This document shows, piece by piece, positions 1 through 9,097 of a stretch of DNA of 64,000 bases; position 1 is the stretch's first letter; each line of letters opens with the position of its first letter. The translations under genes and the position numbers were made by a program. Source of the stretch: Bacteroidota bacterium (GTDB lineage: Bacteria; Bacteroidota; Bacteroidia; Chitinophagales; Chitinophagaceae); contig JAFEAF010000002.1 of assembly GCA_018266555.1 (NCBI GenBank), positions 191,149 to 255,148 of the forward strand. Direction: 5' to 3'. Below the pieces are notes generated by a model. It ran no database searches and was not told the origin of the DNA. It worked only from the letters and a program-made list of their open reading frames with translations.

Positions 1-809
1 CCCAGGTATATGGTGATCATATTGATGGCATTATCGGGTATTCATTGCTGAGCAGGTATATAGTAAAAGTGAATTATGATAGTTTGAAAATTGACTTTTT
101 CAGCAGGGGGACTTTTAATTATCCGAAAGGAGGTTATTTATTCAAGCCATCGCTGAATACACTGCCCGTTACAAGCCTCAGGTTAAAAGATGAAAGATCT
201 GCATATACAAGATTTCTTTTTGATATCGGAGCAGGTTTATGTATGATGCTAAACCGTGATTTTGTAGATGACAGCTCTTTAATTCAAAAAAGAAGAAAAT
301 TTTATTTAAAACAAGCAGAAGGTTTGGGGGGTAAGCTCGATATGGATCTGACCGTAATCAGGGAATTAAAAATCGGGCCCTATAAATTTAAAAAAGTACC
401 GGTATTAATTTTCGATGATATTTATAATGTTACATCATATCCTTATCTCGGCGGGTTGATTGGCAATGATGTATTGCGGCGGTTTAATGTTATTCTGAAT
501 TATCCGAAACGGGATATTTATTTAACTCCTAACACACACTTCTTAGAGCCCTTTGATTATTCATATTCTGGTATTGAACTATATAAAATTGATAACACAA
601 TATTTGTTGGTGATGTGGCCAAAGGTTCACCTGCTGAGACAGCTGGAATAAAAGAAGGAGACATTGTTATGGCAATTAATACGGATTTCTCTCAAAGTCT
701 TGCATCCTATAAGACGGCATTGCAGGCGACAAAAGAAAGAGTGAAGGTCATCATTAAAAGAAACAATGAGTTATTTTCTTTTGAGTTTAAAGTAAAAAGT
801 ATTTTATAA
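1..809 (+). CDS. Aspartyl protease-like protein with C-terminal PDZ domain, 5' truncated by window edge
   Basis: The reading frame is open from base 3 and already encodes an aspartyl-protease-like segment (D-G-I-I-G-Y-S-L-L) before the first possible start, a TTG at 45, so the gene begins outside the window. The visible part has a second lobe with F-D-I-G-A-G near 234 and L-G-G-L-I-G-N-D-V-L-R-R-F near 450-485, the pattern of retropepsin-like domains in Bacteroidota. A PDZ domain follows, with G-S-P-A-E-T-A-G-I-K-E-G-D near 625-665. In the second lobe the usual D-T/S-G reads D-I-G, so proteolytic activity is uncertain. Probably exported, but the N-terminus is not visible. The next gene is about 90 bp downstream. 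Confidence 0.8.
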   Translation, partial: QVYGDHIDGIIGYSLLSRYIVKVNYDSLKIDFFSRGTFNYPKGGYLFKPSLNTLPVTSLRLKDERSAYTRFLFDIGAGLCMMLNRDFVDDSSLIQKRRKFYLKQAEGLGGKLDMDLTVIRELKIGPYKFKKVPVLIFDDIYNVTSYPYLGGLIGNDVLRRFNVILNYPKRDIYLTPNTHFLEPFDYSYSGIELYKIDNTIFVGDVAKGSPAETAGIKEGDIVMAINTDFSQSLASYKTALQATKERVKVIIKRNNELFSFEFKVKSIL

Positions 810-900
810 TTTCTGTTTATTTAAACTTCCTTTCCATTCCGGCAAAAGATTTTTTGATACTTTTACAACCTTTAGCTATTAAAGCTTGTTAAAAATATCT

Positions 901-2139
901 ATGATTCAATTTGAAAAATTTACATTAGCAAACGGCCTCCGGGTTATTGTGCATCAGGATACTTCTACTCCGATGGCCGTGATGGACATTATGTATGATG
1001 TGGGCGCCAGAGATGAAAACTCTGAACGTACCGGGTTTGCTCACTTATTCGAACACCTGATGTTTGGAGGATCTGTTCATATTCCCAATTTTGATGAACC
1101 ACTGCAGATGGCAGGAGGTGAGAACAATGCTTATACCACTAATGATCTCACTAATTATCATATACAACTCCCGGCTGAAAACCTGGAAACAGCATTCTGG
1201 CTGGAAAGTGACCGGATGCTTTCTCTGGCCTTCGGTGAAAAAAGTTTGGATGTGCAGCGTAAAGTAGTGTGTGAAGAATTTAAGGAACATTACCTGACCA
1301 AACCGTATGGCGATGTGTGGCATAAACTGAGAGAACTTGCATATAAAGTGCATCCATATCGGTGGATGACTATCGGGAAAGAATTATCTCATGTGGAAAA
1401 CGCAAACCTCGAAGATGTAAAAAATTTTTTCTTTAAATATTACAGGCCGGTCAATGCTGTCCTTGTGGTAGCGGGTAATGTGACTACGGAAAGAGTGAAA
1501 GTATTGGCAGAAAAATGGTTTGCTGAAATTCCATCCGGTGAAAAACATAAACGTAACCTTCCGCAGGAACCGGAACAGACGGAAGAGCGGAAACTGGAGG
1601 TAAAAGCAAAAGTTCCGCTGGATGCCATATATAAATGCTGGCATATTTATCCAAGAATGGATCGCCGCTATTATATTACAGATCTTATTTCAGATATTTT
1701 AAGTGGTGGAGGTTCCTCCCGTTTATACCAGTCTTTGGTTAAAGAAAAAAAGTTATTCAGCAATATTGAATGTTATCATTTCGGAAGCACAGATGGTGAT
1801 GTGCTAACGATAGAAGGGAAATTGATAAAAGGGATAAAAATGGCAGATGCTGAAACTGCTATCGAGGAAGAATTGAATAAAATGAAGAATGAACGTGTAA
1901 AAGACCTGGAATTACAAAAAGTGAAAAATAAAGTTGAAAGCCTGATCGCATTCGAAGATATGAGCCTTATCAACCGGGCCAACAGCCTGGCTTATTATGA
2001 AATACTCGGTGATGCCTCCTGGATTAACTTTGAACTGGAAAAATATGGTTCTGTCTCTTCAGAAGATATTTTGCAGGAAAGCCGGAACATTTTTAAAAAC
2101 TCCAACTGCAGTACCCTTTATTATTTATCAGAAAACTGA
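901..2139 (+). CDS. M16 family zinc metallopeptidase, catalytic subunit
   Basis: Pitrilysin/mitochondrial-processing-peptidase type protein of 412 aa. The inverted zinc motif H-L-F-E-H is at residues 48-52 and an acidic stretch C-E-E-F-K-E-H, expected to hold the third ligand, lies about 75 residues later. I start at ATG 901, which gives the family's typical opening (F-T-L-A-N-G-L-R-V). An in-frame TTG at 886 only adds M-L-K-I-S. There is no obvious signal peptide in this reading. The next gene starts 2 bp after the stop and encodes a non-catalytic M16 partner. This two-gene arrangement is common for bacterial M16B heterodimers that degrade peptides. Confidence 0.9.
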   Translation: MIQFEKFTLANGLRVIVHQDTSTPMAVMDIMYDVGARDENSERTGFAHLFEHLMFGGSVHIPNFDEPLQMAGGENNAYTTNDLTNYHIQLPAENLETAFWLESDRMLSLAFGEKSLDVQRKVVCEEFKEHYLTKPYGDVWHKLRELAYKVHPYRWMTIGKELSHVENANLEDVKNFFFKYYRPVNAVLVVAGNVTTERVKVLAEKWFAEIPSGEKHKRNLPQEPEQTEERKLEVKAKVPLDAIYKCWHIYPRMDRRYYITDLISDILSGGGSSRLYQSLVKEKKLFSNIECYHFGSTDGDVLTIEGKLIKGIKMADAETAIEEELNKMKNERVKDLELQKVKNKVESLIAFEDMSLINRANSLAYYEILGDASWINFELEKYGSVSSEDILQESRNIFKNSNCSTLYYLSEN

Positions 2140-2141
2140 TT

Positions 2142-3437
2142 ATGTTACAAACGAAACTAAGAATGTTAGAAAGAAATCAACCGCCTCCGATAATTGATGC
2201 CGTTCAGTTTCATTTGCAGTTAAAACCCTGTCAGCGTTTTTCTTTAAAGAACGGCGTGGAAGTGTATACCATTGATGCCGGCGCCGAAGAGGTGATGATG
2301 GCAGAATGGGTTTTTTTTGCAGGCAATTGGTTTGAAGAACAAAACCTCGTGGCTGCTACTACTAATTTTTTATTGAAGAATGGCACGACTCACAAAAACG
2401 CATTCCAGATTAACGAACATTTTGATTATTTCGGATCTTATCTCAATCGCAGTTGTTATAATGAAACGGCTACAATTACTCTTCATTGTCTTACCAAACA
2501 TATCAAAGAACTATTGCCTTTAGTACGGGAATTAATTACAGAATCTGTTTTACCTGAAGAAGAATTAACCATCTACCAGCAGAATATGAAGCAACGGCTG
2601 AAAGTGAATTTGCTAAAAAGCGATTTTGTTGCCGGTCGGTTTATTGATGCCTGCTTATATGGAAAAGATCATCCATACGGGAAATACAGTTCTGCAGAAG
2701 AATTCGATGCGTTGAAAAGGGAATCACTCTTGAATTTTTATAAAAAATACTACCAGCAGGGGAAATTCATGATGTTTGTAGCCGGCAAGCTTCCGCAAAA
2801 CCTAGAAACGATATTGAACGAGCAATTTGGAGATCTTCCCAATCAATCGGTTTCAACACAAGATATTTCTGTACAACCATCTATTGAAAAAAAATTCAGA
2901 TTATCCAATGACCCGAATGCTGTACAAGGTTCTATCCGCATTGCAAGACCTTTCCCAAACCGCCATCACCCTGATTTTTTAAAAGTCCAGGTACTGAATG
3001 TTTTATTTGGTGGTTTTTTTGGCTCCCGCCTGATGAGTAATATCCGGGAAGACAAAGGATATACGTATGGCATTTATAGTTTTCTTCTTAATCATATTCA
3101 TCATTCCGGGTGGATGATTACCACCGAAGCGGGACGTGATGTTTGCGAAGCCACCATTCAGGAAGTATATAAAGAAATGAAAAAACTCAGAGAGGCTCCG
3201 CCCGAAAATGAAGAATTAAAATTAGTACGTAACTATATGATGGGAGGCATTCTCGGCGACCTGGACGGGCCGTTTCAGATTATTGCCCGATGGAAAAATA
3301 TAATCCTGAACAATCTGGAGGAGAATTATTTTTATAATTCTATAAATACGATCAAGAATATAACTCCCGAAGAATTGCAGCAGCTTGCCATAAAATATCT
3401 TCAGCCTGAAGAATTTTTTGAACTGGTGGTCACATAA
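2142..3437 (+). CDS. M16 family peptidase homologue lacking the zinc motif (partner subunit)
   Basis: 431-aa M16-fold protein, translationally close to the upstream M16 gene (2-bp gap). Where the catalytic subunit has H-x-x-E-H, this one reads N-F-L-L-K-N-G-T, so it cannot bind zinc in the usual way. It keeps the Arg/Tyr motif near residues 295-310 (G-S-R-L-M-S-N-I-R-E-D-K-G-Y-T-Y-G) that supplies substrate-binding residues in M16B heterodimers. I infer that the two proteins form one heterodimeric peptidase. An alternative ATG seven codons later (2163) is possible. Confidence 0.88.
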   Translation: MLQTKLRMLERNQPPPIIDAVQFHLQLKPCQRFSLKNGVEVYTIDAGAEEVMMAEWVFFAGNWFEEQNLVAATTNFLLKNGTTHKNAFQINEHFDYFGSYLNRSCYNETATITLHCLTKHIKELLPLVRELITESVLPEEELTIYQQNMKQRLKVNLLKSDFVAGRFIDACLYGKDHPYGKYSSAEEFDALKRESLLNFYKKYYQQGKFMMFVAGKLPQNLETILNEQFGDLPNQSVSTQDISVQPSIEKKFRLSNDPNAVQGSIRIARPFPNRHHPDFLKVQVLNVLFGGFFGSRLMSNIREDKGYTYGIYSFLLNHIHHSGWMITTEAGRDVCEATIQEVYKEMKKLREAPPENEELKLVRNYMMGGILGDLDGPFQIIARWKNIILNNLEENYFYNSINTIKNITPEELQQLAIKYLQPEEFFELVVT

Positions 3438-3448
3438 AATTTAAATCT

Positions 3449-3805
3449 ATGCAAATCATTCTCCGGTTGCTGGTGACAGCCGCCATTGCCTTCATTCTGG
3501 CGCAGATGCTTCCCGGAGTTCATGTGGCTGATTATGGCACTGCTATTCTCTTTGCCATAGTGTTGGGATTTTTAAATATTTTTCTACGACCAATCCTGAT
3601 CATTCTTACGTTGCCGCTCACTCTTTTGACATTCGGTTTGTTTTTATTTATTATTAATACCATCACCGTATTACTTGCCAGTGAGTGGGTAAAGGGCTTT
3701 GTGATAGATAGTTTCAGTTGGGGACTTTTATTCAGCCTGTTACTTACCGCCAGTACTTATTTATTATTTCGGGAAGAAGACCGGCAAAGAAATCAGAAAT
3801 ACTGA
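3449..3805 (+). CDS. Small membrane protein of the phage-holin-4-like family (PF04020 type)
   Basis: 118-aa protein made almost entirely of four hydrophobic segments, with a polar C-terminus (R-E-E-D-R-Q-R-N-Q-K-Y). The N-terminal G-V-H-V-A-D-Y-G-T-A and the F-L-N-I-F-L-R-P-I-L-I-I-L-T-L-P-L-T pattern match the YvlD/'phage holin family 4' group. Despite the name these are ordinary chromosomal proteins of unknown role, and nothing here suggests a prophage. It starts 11 bp after the M16 pair and is probably cotranscribed with it. Confidence 0.75.
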   Translation: MQIILRLLVTAAIAFILAQMLPGVHVADYGTAILFAIVLGFLNIFLRPILIILTLPLTLLTFGLFLFIINTITVLLASEWVKGFVIDSFSWGLLFSLLLTASTYLLFREEDRQRNQKY

Positions 3806-3850
3806 CCAGGAATCTTTGTTACTTTTATTTGAATACAGGAAATTCGCATT

Positions 3851-5929
3851 ATGTATTTTGACCGGAAAAATCTCTCTGATGATCAGCTAATTCTTTTTTA
3901 TCGAAATATTCTCTGGCCGAGGATGATTGAAGAGAAAATGTTGTTACTCTTACGCCAGGGAAAAATCTCAAAATGGTTTAGCGGTATCGGCCAGGAAGCA
4001 ATAGCTGTTGGCGCTACATTGGCGATGCAACAAGATGAATGGATCATGCCTCTGCATCGCAATCTCGGTGTATTCACTACCCGGCAAATGTCGTTGAGTA
4101 AATTAATTATGCAGTGGCAGGGGGCGCAGGAAGGATATAGTAAAGGAAGAGAAAGAAGTTTCCATTTTGGAAATGCAGAAGATCATATCTGCGGCATGAT
4201 TTCTCACCTGGGTCCGCAGCTTGCTATTGCAGATGGAGTGGCATTGGCGTATAAGTTAAAAAGCGCTTCGTCGGGCTCAGCGTTAAAAGTTTCATTGGCA
4301 TTTACAGGAGAAGGCGGAACCAGCGAAGGAGATTTTCATGAAGCATTAAACGTGGCAGCCGTTTGGGATCTGCCGGTTATTTTTTTAATTGAAAATAACG
4401 GATACGGTCTTAGCACACCTACGGATGAACAATATCGCTGCATCAGTTTGGTGGATAAAGCAAAAGGCTATGGCATGGAAGGAGTGCAGATTGACGGGAA
4501 TAATATCCTGGCCGTGTATGATACGGTGAAAGGCGTTCGTGAATATTGCAGCCACAATCAGAAACCCTATTTGATTGAATGTATGACTTTTCGTATGCGG
4601 GGGCACGAAGAAGCAAGCGGCACCAAGTATGTTCCTAATAAATTATTTGAATTATGGGAGCTGAAAGACCCAATCAAAAATTATGAACAATGGCTGATTG
4701 AAAATAACGTGTTGAATGAAATAAAAGTAGCTGAGATCAGGAATGAGTTCAAAGAAAAAATTGAAAGTGAAATAGCGTTGGGATTTAATCACAAACCTAT
4801 TGTTGCAGATACGGAAGAAGAACTGGAAGATGTGTATTGCCCACCCAAACCCTTCCGAAGGGAGAGCTTTGCACTCGCACAACCCCTGCTTATTGATAAT
4901 GCTGCCATTAATAGTGATATTCGGCTATCAGGTTTGAGTATAGATAAATCCTCCCTTCGGGGGGTGGGGGGGCTGAGATTTATTGATGCTATCAAAGATG
5001 GATTGCATCAAAGCATGAAGGCACACCCCAACCTTATTCTCATGGGACAGGATATTGCAGAATATGGAGGAGCATTTAAAATCACCGAAGGGTTTGTTCT
5101 GGAATTTGGAAAAGAAAGAGTGAGAAATACTCCGATATGCGAAAGTGCCATTGTTGGTGCAGCATTGGGTTTGTCGCTGGAAGGGTTTAAGAGCATGGTA
5201 GAAATGCAGTTTGCCGATTTTGTTACGATGGCGTTTAACCAGATTGTAAATAATCTTGCGAAGATTCATTATCGCTGGAATCAAAGTGCGGATGTGGTGA
5301 TTCGCATGCCTACGGGTGGTGGAGTGGGCGCCGGTCCTTTTCATTCACAAAGTAATGAAGCCTGGTTCACTCATGTTCCCGGATTGAAAATTGTTTATCC
5401 CTCTACTCCGATAGATGCAAAGGGGTTGCTGATTGCTGCCATCAACGATCCCAATCCCGTTTTATTTTTTGAGCATAAAGCATTGTATCGCTCTGTAAGC
5501 GGTGAAGTGCCTGAAGATTATTATGAAATTGAAATGGGTAAAGCAAGACATGTAAGAAAGGGAGATGAAGTTTCCATCATTACCTATGGCGCAGGAGTTC
5601 ATTGGGCAGATGACTATGCTGCGGAACATCCCGAGATTTCGATTGATATTTTGGATTTAAGAACATTGGCTCCTCTGGATTATTTTTCTATTCGTGAAGC
5701 TGTGCAGCGAACCGGGCGAGTGTTGATCCTTCATGAAGATACACTGACCGGCGGCATTGGTGGTGAAATAGCCGCATGGATTGCTGAACATTGCTTTGAA
5801 ATCCTGGATGCACCGGTATTACGATGTGCAAGCTTAGATACACCTGTTCCTTTTTCCATTGATCTGGAAAAAAATTTTTTAGCAAAAGCAAGATTGGATG
5901 AAATGATTCAGAAATTAACCAGCTTTTAA
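3851..5929 (+). CDS. Fused E1 alpha/beta subunit of a 2-oxoacid dehydrogenase complex
   Basis: Single 692-aa polypeptide joining the two thiamine-diphosphate E1 halves. It would decarboxylate a 2-oxo acid (branched-chain or pyruvate type, not resolvable by eye) and hand the acyl group to a lipoyl E2 that is not in this window. The alpha half (about 10-325) has the ThDP/Mg motif G-E-G-G-T-S-E-G-D-F-H-E near 153-165 and E-N-N-G-Y near 180. The beta half starts near 375 (L-R-F-I-D-A-I-K-D-G) and runs through G-Q-D-I-A-E-Y-G-G. The linker, about residues 330-375, contains a GC-rich inverted repeat that looks inserted in-frame. The gene converges on the M1 peptidase with a 2-bp gap, leaving no room for a separate terminator. 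Confidence 0.9.
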   Translation: MYFDRKNLSDDQLILFYRNILWPRMIEEKMLLLLRQGKISKWFSGIGQEAIAVGATLAMQQDEWIMPLHRNLGVFTTRQMSLSKLIMQWQGAQEGYSKGRERSFHFGNAEDHICGMISHLGPQLAIADGVALAYKLKSASSGSALKVSLAFTGEGGTSEGDFHEALNVAAVWDLPVIFLIENNGYGLSTPTDEQYRCISLVDKAKGYGMEGVQIDGNNILAVYDTVKGVREYCSHNQKPYLIECMTFRMRGHEEASGTKYVPNKLFELWELKDPIKNYEQWLIENNVLNEIKVAEIRNEFKEKIESEIALGFNHKPIVADTEEELEDVYCPPKPFRRESFALAQPLLIDNAAINSDIRLSGLSIDKSSLRGVGGLRFIDAIKDGLHQSMKAHPNLILMGQDIAEYGGAFKITEGFVLEFGKERVRNTPICESAIVGAALGLSLEGFKSMVEMQFADFVTMAFNQIVNNLAKIHYRWNQSADVVIRMPTGGGVGAGPFHSQSNEAWFTHVPGLKIVYPSTPIDAKGLLIAAINDPNPVLFFEHKALYRSVSGEVPEDYYEIEMGKARHVRKGDEVSIITYGAGVHWADDYAAEHPEISIDILDLRTLAPLDYFSIREAVQRTGRVLILHEDTLTGGIGGEIAAWIAEHCFEILDAPVLRCASLDTPVPFSIDLEKNFLAKARLDEMIQKLTSF
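4840..4972. repeat. GC-rich inverted-repeat element carried in-frame inside the E1 gene
   Basis: The left arm at 4840-4864 (ending CTTCCGAAGGGAG) and the right arm at 4951-4972 (starting CTCCCTTCGGGGGG) are imperfect reverse complements. They flank about 86 bp, and all of it is translated. The C/G-homopolymer-rich arms contrast sharply with the AT-rich surroundings. They encode low-complexity peptides (C-P-P-K-P-F-R-R-E and S-S-L-R-G-V-G-G) exactly in the alpha/beta linker, where extra residues are tolerated. I infer a palindromic repeat insertion that kept the frame. Other genomic copies would confirm this. Confidence 0.6.
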
Positions 5930-5931
5930 AA

Positions 5932-7920
5932 TCAGTTTTCATTCCATACATTATTTTTCCTGTTGCTGTCCGGTAATTTATTATCCGGATCCACAATAAC
6001 AGATAGAACAGGCCGGGTGGTTTGTAAATGTTGAGTATGTGTATTTCCCTGCAGCCATGTTTCAACTGGTAATGATAAATTCAAAGTCTCTCCGTTTTTG
6101 AAAACAACACGAAGAGTTAGCGGCAAAGCCATTTTTTGAAGATTCACTAATGTTACATCAATTCCATTCTTCGTATCGTTATTGGTATAAGATACTGACT
6201 GTATTGCAACATCGAATTGCCAGTTATTATAAAACCATTCTTTCCAAAACCATGATAAGTCTTCTCCCGATTCATTTTCCATGGTTCTGAAAAAATCATC
6301 AGGAGCAGGATGCTTGTATGCCCAATACTCAATATATTTTTTAAAGGCATAATCAAAACGGTCTTTTCCTAAAATTTCTTCCCGCAGCATCACCAGGCCG
6401 AAAGCAGGTTTGAAATATACCAACGGATGGCGGTATTTTTCTGTAAGCATATCAGCTCTCACCATCATGTTGGGAGCCGAAGAATCTTTCAATAACGGAA
6501 TGATTTCATCCGCAGGATTTCCTTTTCCCGGCGCATATTCTCCATCCCTTTTGGGAGCATATTCACCATTATTAAATGCATCAGCGGCATATACATCAAT
6601 AAATGTATTAAAGCCTTCGTCCATCCAGGCATAGCGTCTTTCATTACTACCCACAATCATGGGAAACCAGTTGTGCCCGATTTCATGTGCCGTCACCCAA
6701 TACAATTCACCCGCCTTATCTCTCCATCCGTCAAATACAATTCCGGGATATTCCATTCCACCTGCTTGCCCGGCTTCATTCACGGCAACAGGATAGGGAT
6801 ATACAAACCATTTTTCAGAAAAAAATTCAATGGATTTTTTTAAATATTCTGTTGCTCTTCCCCAGGCATTTACTCCGGCGCTTTCCACCGGGTACACAGA
6901 CATCGCCAATGCCTTTTTCCCATTCGGCAAATTCACTCTTGCCGCATCCCACATATATGCTTTGGATACTCCAAAAGCCACATCACGGGTATTGAACATT
7001 TTAAAATGCCAGCTTACCGGTTTAGTGTTCATTTTTTTTCCTGCTTCATTATTCACGTCATCTTCTGAACGAATCATAATGGTTTTATCACTTTCCCGGG
7101 CTTCGTTTAGTCTTGACATTTGTTTTGCATTCAATACTTCCTTTTCATTTTGCAATTCACCGCTGCCCGCAACAATCATTCCAGCAGGAACGGTAACTGT
7201 ATAATCAAAATCACCATACTCACAATAAAATTCACCGCTGCCTAAAAAGGGTAATGCATCCCATCCATGCAGGTCATCATATACACATACCCGGGGATAC
7301 CACTGTGCAACCTCATAAACTTTCCCGTTTTTTGTTGAATACACATCGGTTCTTCCACCGAATGTTCCCGGAATAGTGTAATGATATTTTATCTGAATTT
7401 TTAATTTTTCTTTTGACAATAACGGTTGTGGTAAACGCAGTTGCATTCTTGTATCATTAATAATATAGTCTGCCTTTATAGTTTTACCCTTATAAGTAAT
7501 CGTGATATTATCAAAATGATAACCATCGGTACTTCCCTTATTTGTCCACTTGAGCCGGCGAGGTGAGGAAGTATAAAAATTAGAGCGGGCATCTTCCCGG
7601 TATGTATTCTGATCAAGCTCCAGCCAAAGAGATGACAACGGATCAGGACTATTATTTGAATACACTATTGTCTCTGATCCGCTGAGTATATTGGTAATGG
7701 TATCTATTTTGGCATGAAGTAAATAATCCGCCCTGTTCTGCCAGTACTTTGGACCGGGTGTGCCATTTGAGGAACGGAATTCATTCCCGTTTTTGGTATA
7801 AAAGTTTTGTGCAAACAATTCATGTGGATCGAAAACGGAAATGGCAGAGTTTGTTTGTGCCAAAGAAGAGCCAAACAGGAAGAAACTAATTACGAAAAGA
7901 TATGTGTTTTTGAAGTGCAT
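5932..7920 (-). CDS. Secreted M1 family zinc metallopeptidase (aminopeptidase type)
   Basis: 662 aa from ATG 7920, which gives a clean signal peptide (M-H-F-K-N-T-Y-L-F-V-I-S-F-F...S-L-A-Q). A TTG eleven codons upstream is less likely. The gluzincin motif H-E-I-G-H lies near residue 410, followed by exactly 18 residues and the third ligand in W-M-D-E-G-F, the M1 arrangement. The G-G-M-E-Y-P-G motif upstream stands in the position of the M1 substrate-binding GxMEN. The C-terminal part resembles the helical and beta domains of other Bacteroidota M1 enzymes. It probably trims peptides in the periplasm. Transcribed toward the E1 gene. Confidence 0.88.
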   Translation of the reverse strand: MHFKNTYLFVISFFLFGSSLAQTNSAISVFDPHELFAQNFYTKNGNEFRSSNGTPGPKYWQNRADYLLHAKIDTITNILSGSETIVYSNNSPDPLSSLWLELDQNTYREDARSNFYTSSPRRLKWTNKGSTDGYHFDNITITYKGKTIKADYIINDTRMQLRLPQPLLSKEKLKIQIKYHYTIPGTFGGRTDVYSTKNGKVYEVAQWYPRVCVYDDLHGWDALPFLGSGEFYCEYGDFDYTVTVPAGMIVAGSGELQNEKEVLNAKQMSRLNEARESDKTIMIRSEDDVNNEAGKKMNTKPVSWHFKMFNTRDVAFGVSKAYMWDAARVNLPNGKKALAMSVYPVESAGVNAWGRATEYLKKSIEFFSEKWFVYPYPVAVNEAGQAGGMEYPGIVFDGWRDKAGELYWVTAHEIGHNWFPMIVGSNERRYAWMDEGFNTFIDVYAADAFNNGEYAPKRDGEYAPGKGNPADEIIPLLKDSSAPNMMVRADMLTEKYRHPLVYFKPAFGLVMLREEILGKDRFDYAFKKYIEYWAYKHPAPDDFFRTMENESGEDLSWFWKEWFYNNWQFDVAIQSVSYTNNDTKNGIDVTLVNLQKMALPLTLRVVFKNGETLNLSLPVETWLQGNTHTQHLQTTRPVLSVIVDPDNKLPDSNRKNNVWNEN

Positions 7921-8012
7921 GAAAAAAAATTTGAATTTAAAATTGCCTTGCAAAGCAAATGAAATTAATACAGAATCGGAGGTTTGTGGCTAATCGTGTT
8001 TTAAAAAATATC

Positions 8013-8025
8013 GCCCCTCCGGGGC
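8013..8025. repeat. Short GC palindrome in the 7921-8243 intergenic gap
   Basis: The 323-bp gap between the divergent M1 gene and the next gene holds no coding sequence I can support. Its one distinctive element is GCCCC-TCC-GGGGC, a 5-bp stem with a 3-nt loop. On the minus strand it is followed by GATATTTTTT, giving a terminator-like look, but no minus-strand gene ends here: the M1 gene lies downstream. It may be an attenuator in the M1 leader or a dispersed repeat. The rest is AT-rich and should contain both divergent promoters. Confidence 0.45.
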
Positions 8026-8243
8026 TTAACCTTGTTATTGGACAATTATTTCTACCCAAATTCCAGCCATACTGGCTTATATTAATGTCATACTTATTTC
8101 AAATTGAAAAGCATTAATACCGTAAAATAAGAATTAGCCGGTTTATTTGCGGTTTTCTTCTTAACTTTTCCCTGCTTACTACCCACTCAATATTTGAAGT
8201 TTTTATACCAACGACATATTTATTCAATTTTAAATTTACAATT

Positions 8244-8537
8244 ATGTACATCGTAAGAGACATCTTCAACCTGAAGTATGGGCATTTTCGCCCCGTAAAA
8301 GCCATGATGGAAGAAGCAATGAAAATGGGAATGATGCCGCAAAAAAACAACCGGATTCTCAGCGATTTCACAGGGGGCGCTTACCGTGTTATTATGGAAA
8401 CCAGTTTTGAATCATTATCCGACTTTGAAAAAGAATTAAGCCGGGATATGTCAAAACCGGAGTTCCAGGAATGGTATAAAAAATTTACCGAGCATGTAAT
8501 CAGTGGCGAAAGAGAAATCCTGAAAGTGATTATGTGA
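8244..8537 (+). CDS. Small hypothetical protein, possible dimeric alpha/beta-barrel fold
   Basis: 97 aa, soluble, no signal peptide or membrane segment. The opening M-Y-I-V-R-D-I-F-N-L-K-Y-G-H-F-R-P-V-K-A and the later Y-R-V-I-M-E-T-S-F-E-S-L-S-D-F-E-K-E-L resemble the beta-alpha-beta pattern of NIPSNAP/ABM-like ferredoxin-fold proteins. That is a fold guess only, and I cannot name a function. The stop lies 4 bp from the end of the convergent next gene. Confidence 0.7.
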   Translation: MYIVRDIFNLKYGHFRPVKAMMEEAMKMGMMPQKNNRILSDFTGGAYRVIMETSFESLSDFEKELSRDMSKPEFQEWYKKFTEHVISGEREILKVIM

Positions 8538-8541
8538 TCAT

Positions 8542-9018
8542 TTAAATTTTAGGAGGCGGCGGTGGCGGCGGTGTTGATACAGGCACCGGCATCTTCGACT
8601 GAATAAGACTGAGTGCTCTTAAAGTTTCGCTGCTGTCATTTGAAAATGCTCCCATTTTATAAGAATCGAAATAATATTTTTGACCATTGGGAGCAGTGAT
8701 AGAAAACCATTTCAACTTTCGCCAATCCGCTTCCTGTTGCACCCTGCATTCTGACAGATTAAATACCCAGGGTGTGGCACTTGTTTTACTTTTATAATAA
8801 ACCGTTCTGCCAACGAGGTATAAAATTCCTACGGAGTCATATACCTTAAGAGATTTTTGGTAACGTTCGGGTGAGGCATAATAAAAAAGAGCAGAGTATT
8901 CCACACCGGGTTCTTTAAGGCTTGCCTTAAGGCTATTAAATTTCTGGCTTCTTGCAATCAGAACGATGATGATGCCAATGACGGCGCCGATGGCTCCAAA
9001 GAGGGCTCCTGTTAACAT
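8542..9018 (-). CDS. Hypothetical membrane-anchored protein with proline-rich tail
   Basis: 158 aa. The N-terminal helix (G-A-L-F-G-A-I-G-A-V-I-G-I-I-I-V-L-I-A) is a single membrane anchor. A soluble beta-rich region follows (about 35-135), and the protein ends in S-T then seven prolines, K-I. The middle (V-G-I-L-Y-L-V-G-R-T-V-Y-Y-K-S-K and W-F-S-I-T-A-P-N-G-Q-K-Y-Y-F-D) suggests a pleckstrin-like sheet, but I do not recognise a family. Not clearly in an operon with its neighbours. Confidence 0.65.
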   Translation of the reverse strand: MLTGALFGAIGAVIGIIIVLIARSQKFNSLKASLKEPGVEYSALFYYASPERYQKSLKVYDSVGILYLVGRTVYYKSKTSATPWVFNLSECRVQQEADWRKLKWFSITAPNGQKYYFDSYKMGAFSNDSSETLRALSLIQSKMPVPVSTPPPPPPPKI

Positions 9019-9097
9019 ATTTGTTGATTTATTGATTTATAAACGAAATGAAAGAACATTGCATTTCCAAATCAAATCCCCCCCGATACCCGGATGC

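Noticed and set aside
886..900. TTG start for the first M16 peptidase
   Set aside because: ATG 901 gives the conserved family N-terminus; the five extra residues are not conserved.
3449..3805. Phage holin
   Set aside because: The family name is historical. The gene is surrounded by housekeeping genes, and no lysin or other phage gene is present.
6410..7204. Plus-strand open frames opposite the M1 peptidase
   Set aside because: They are antisense shadows of a gene with full M1 motifs and have no protein-like features.
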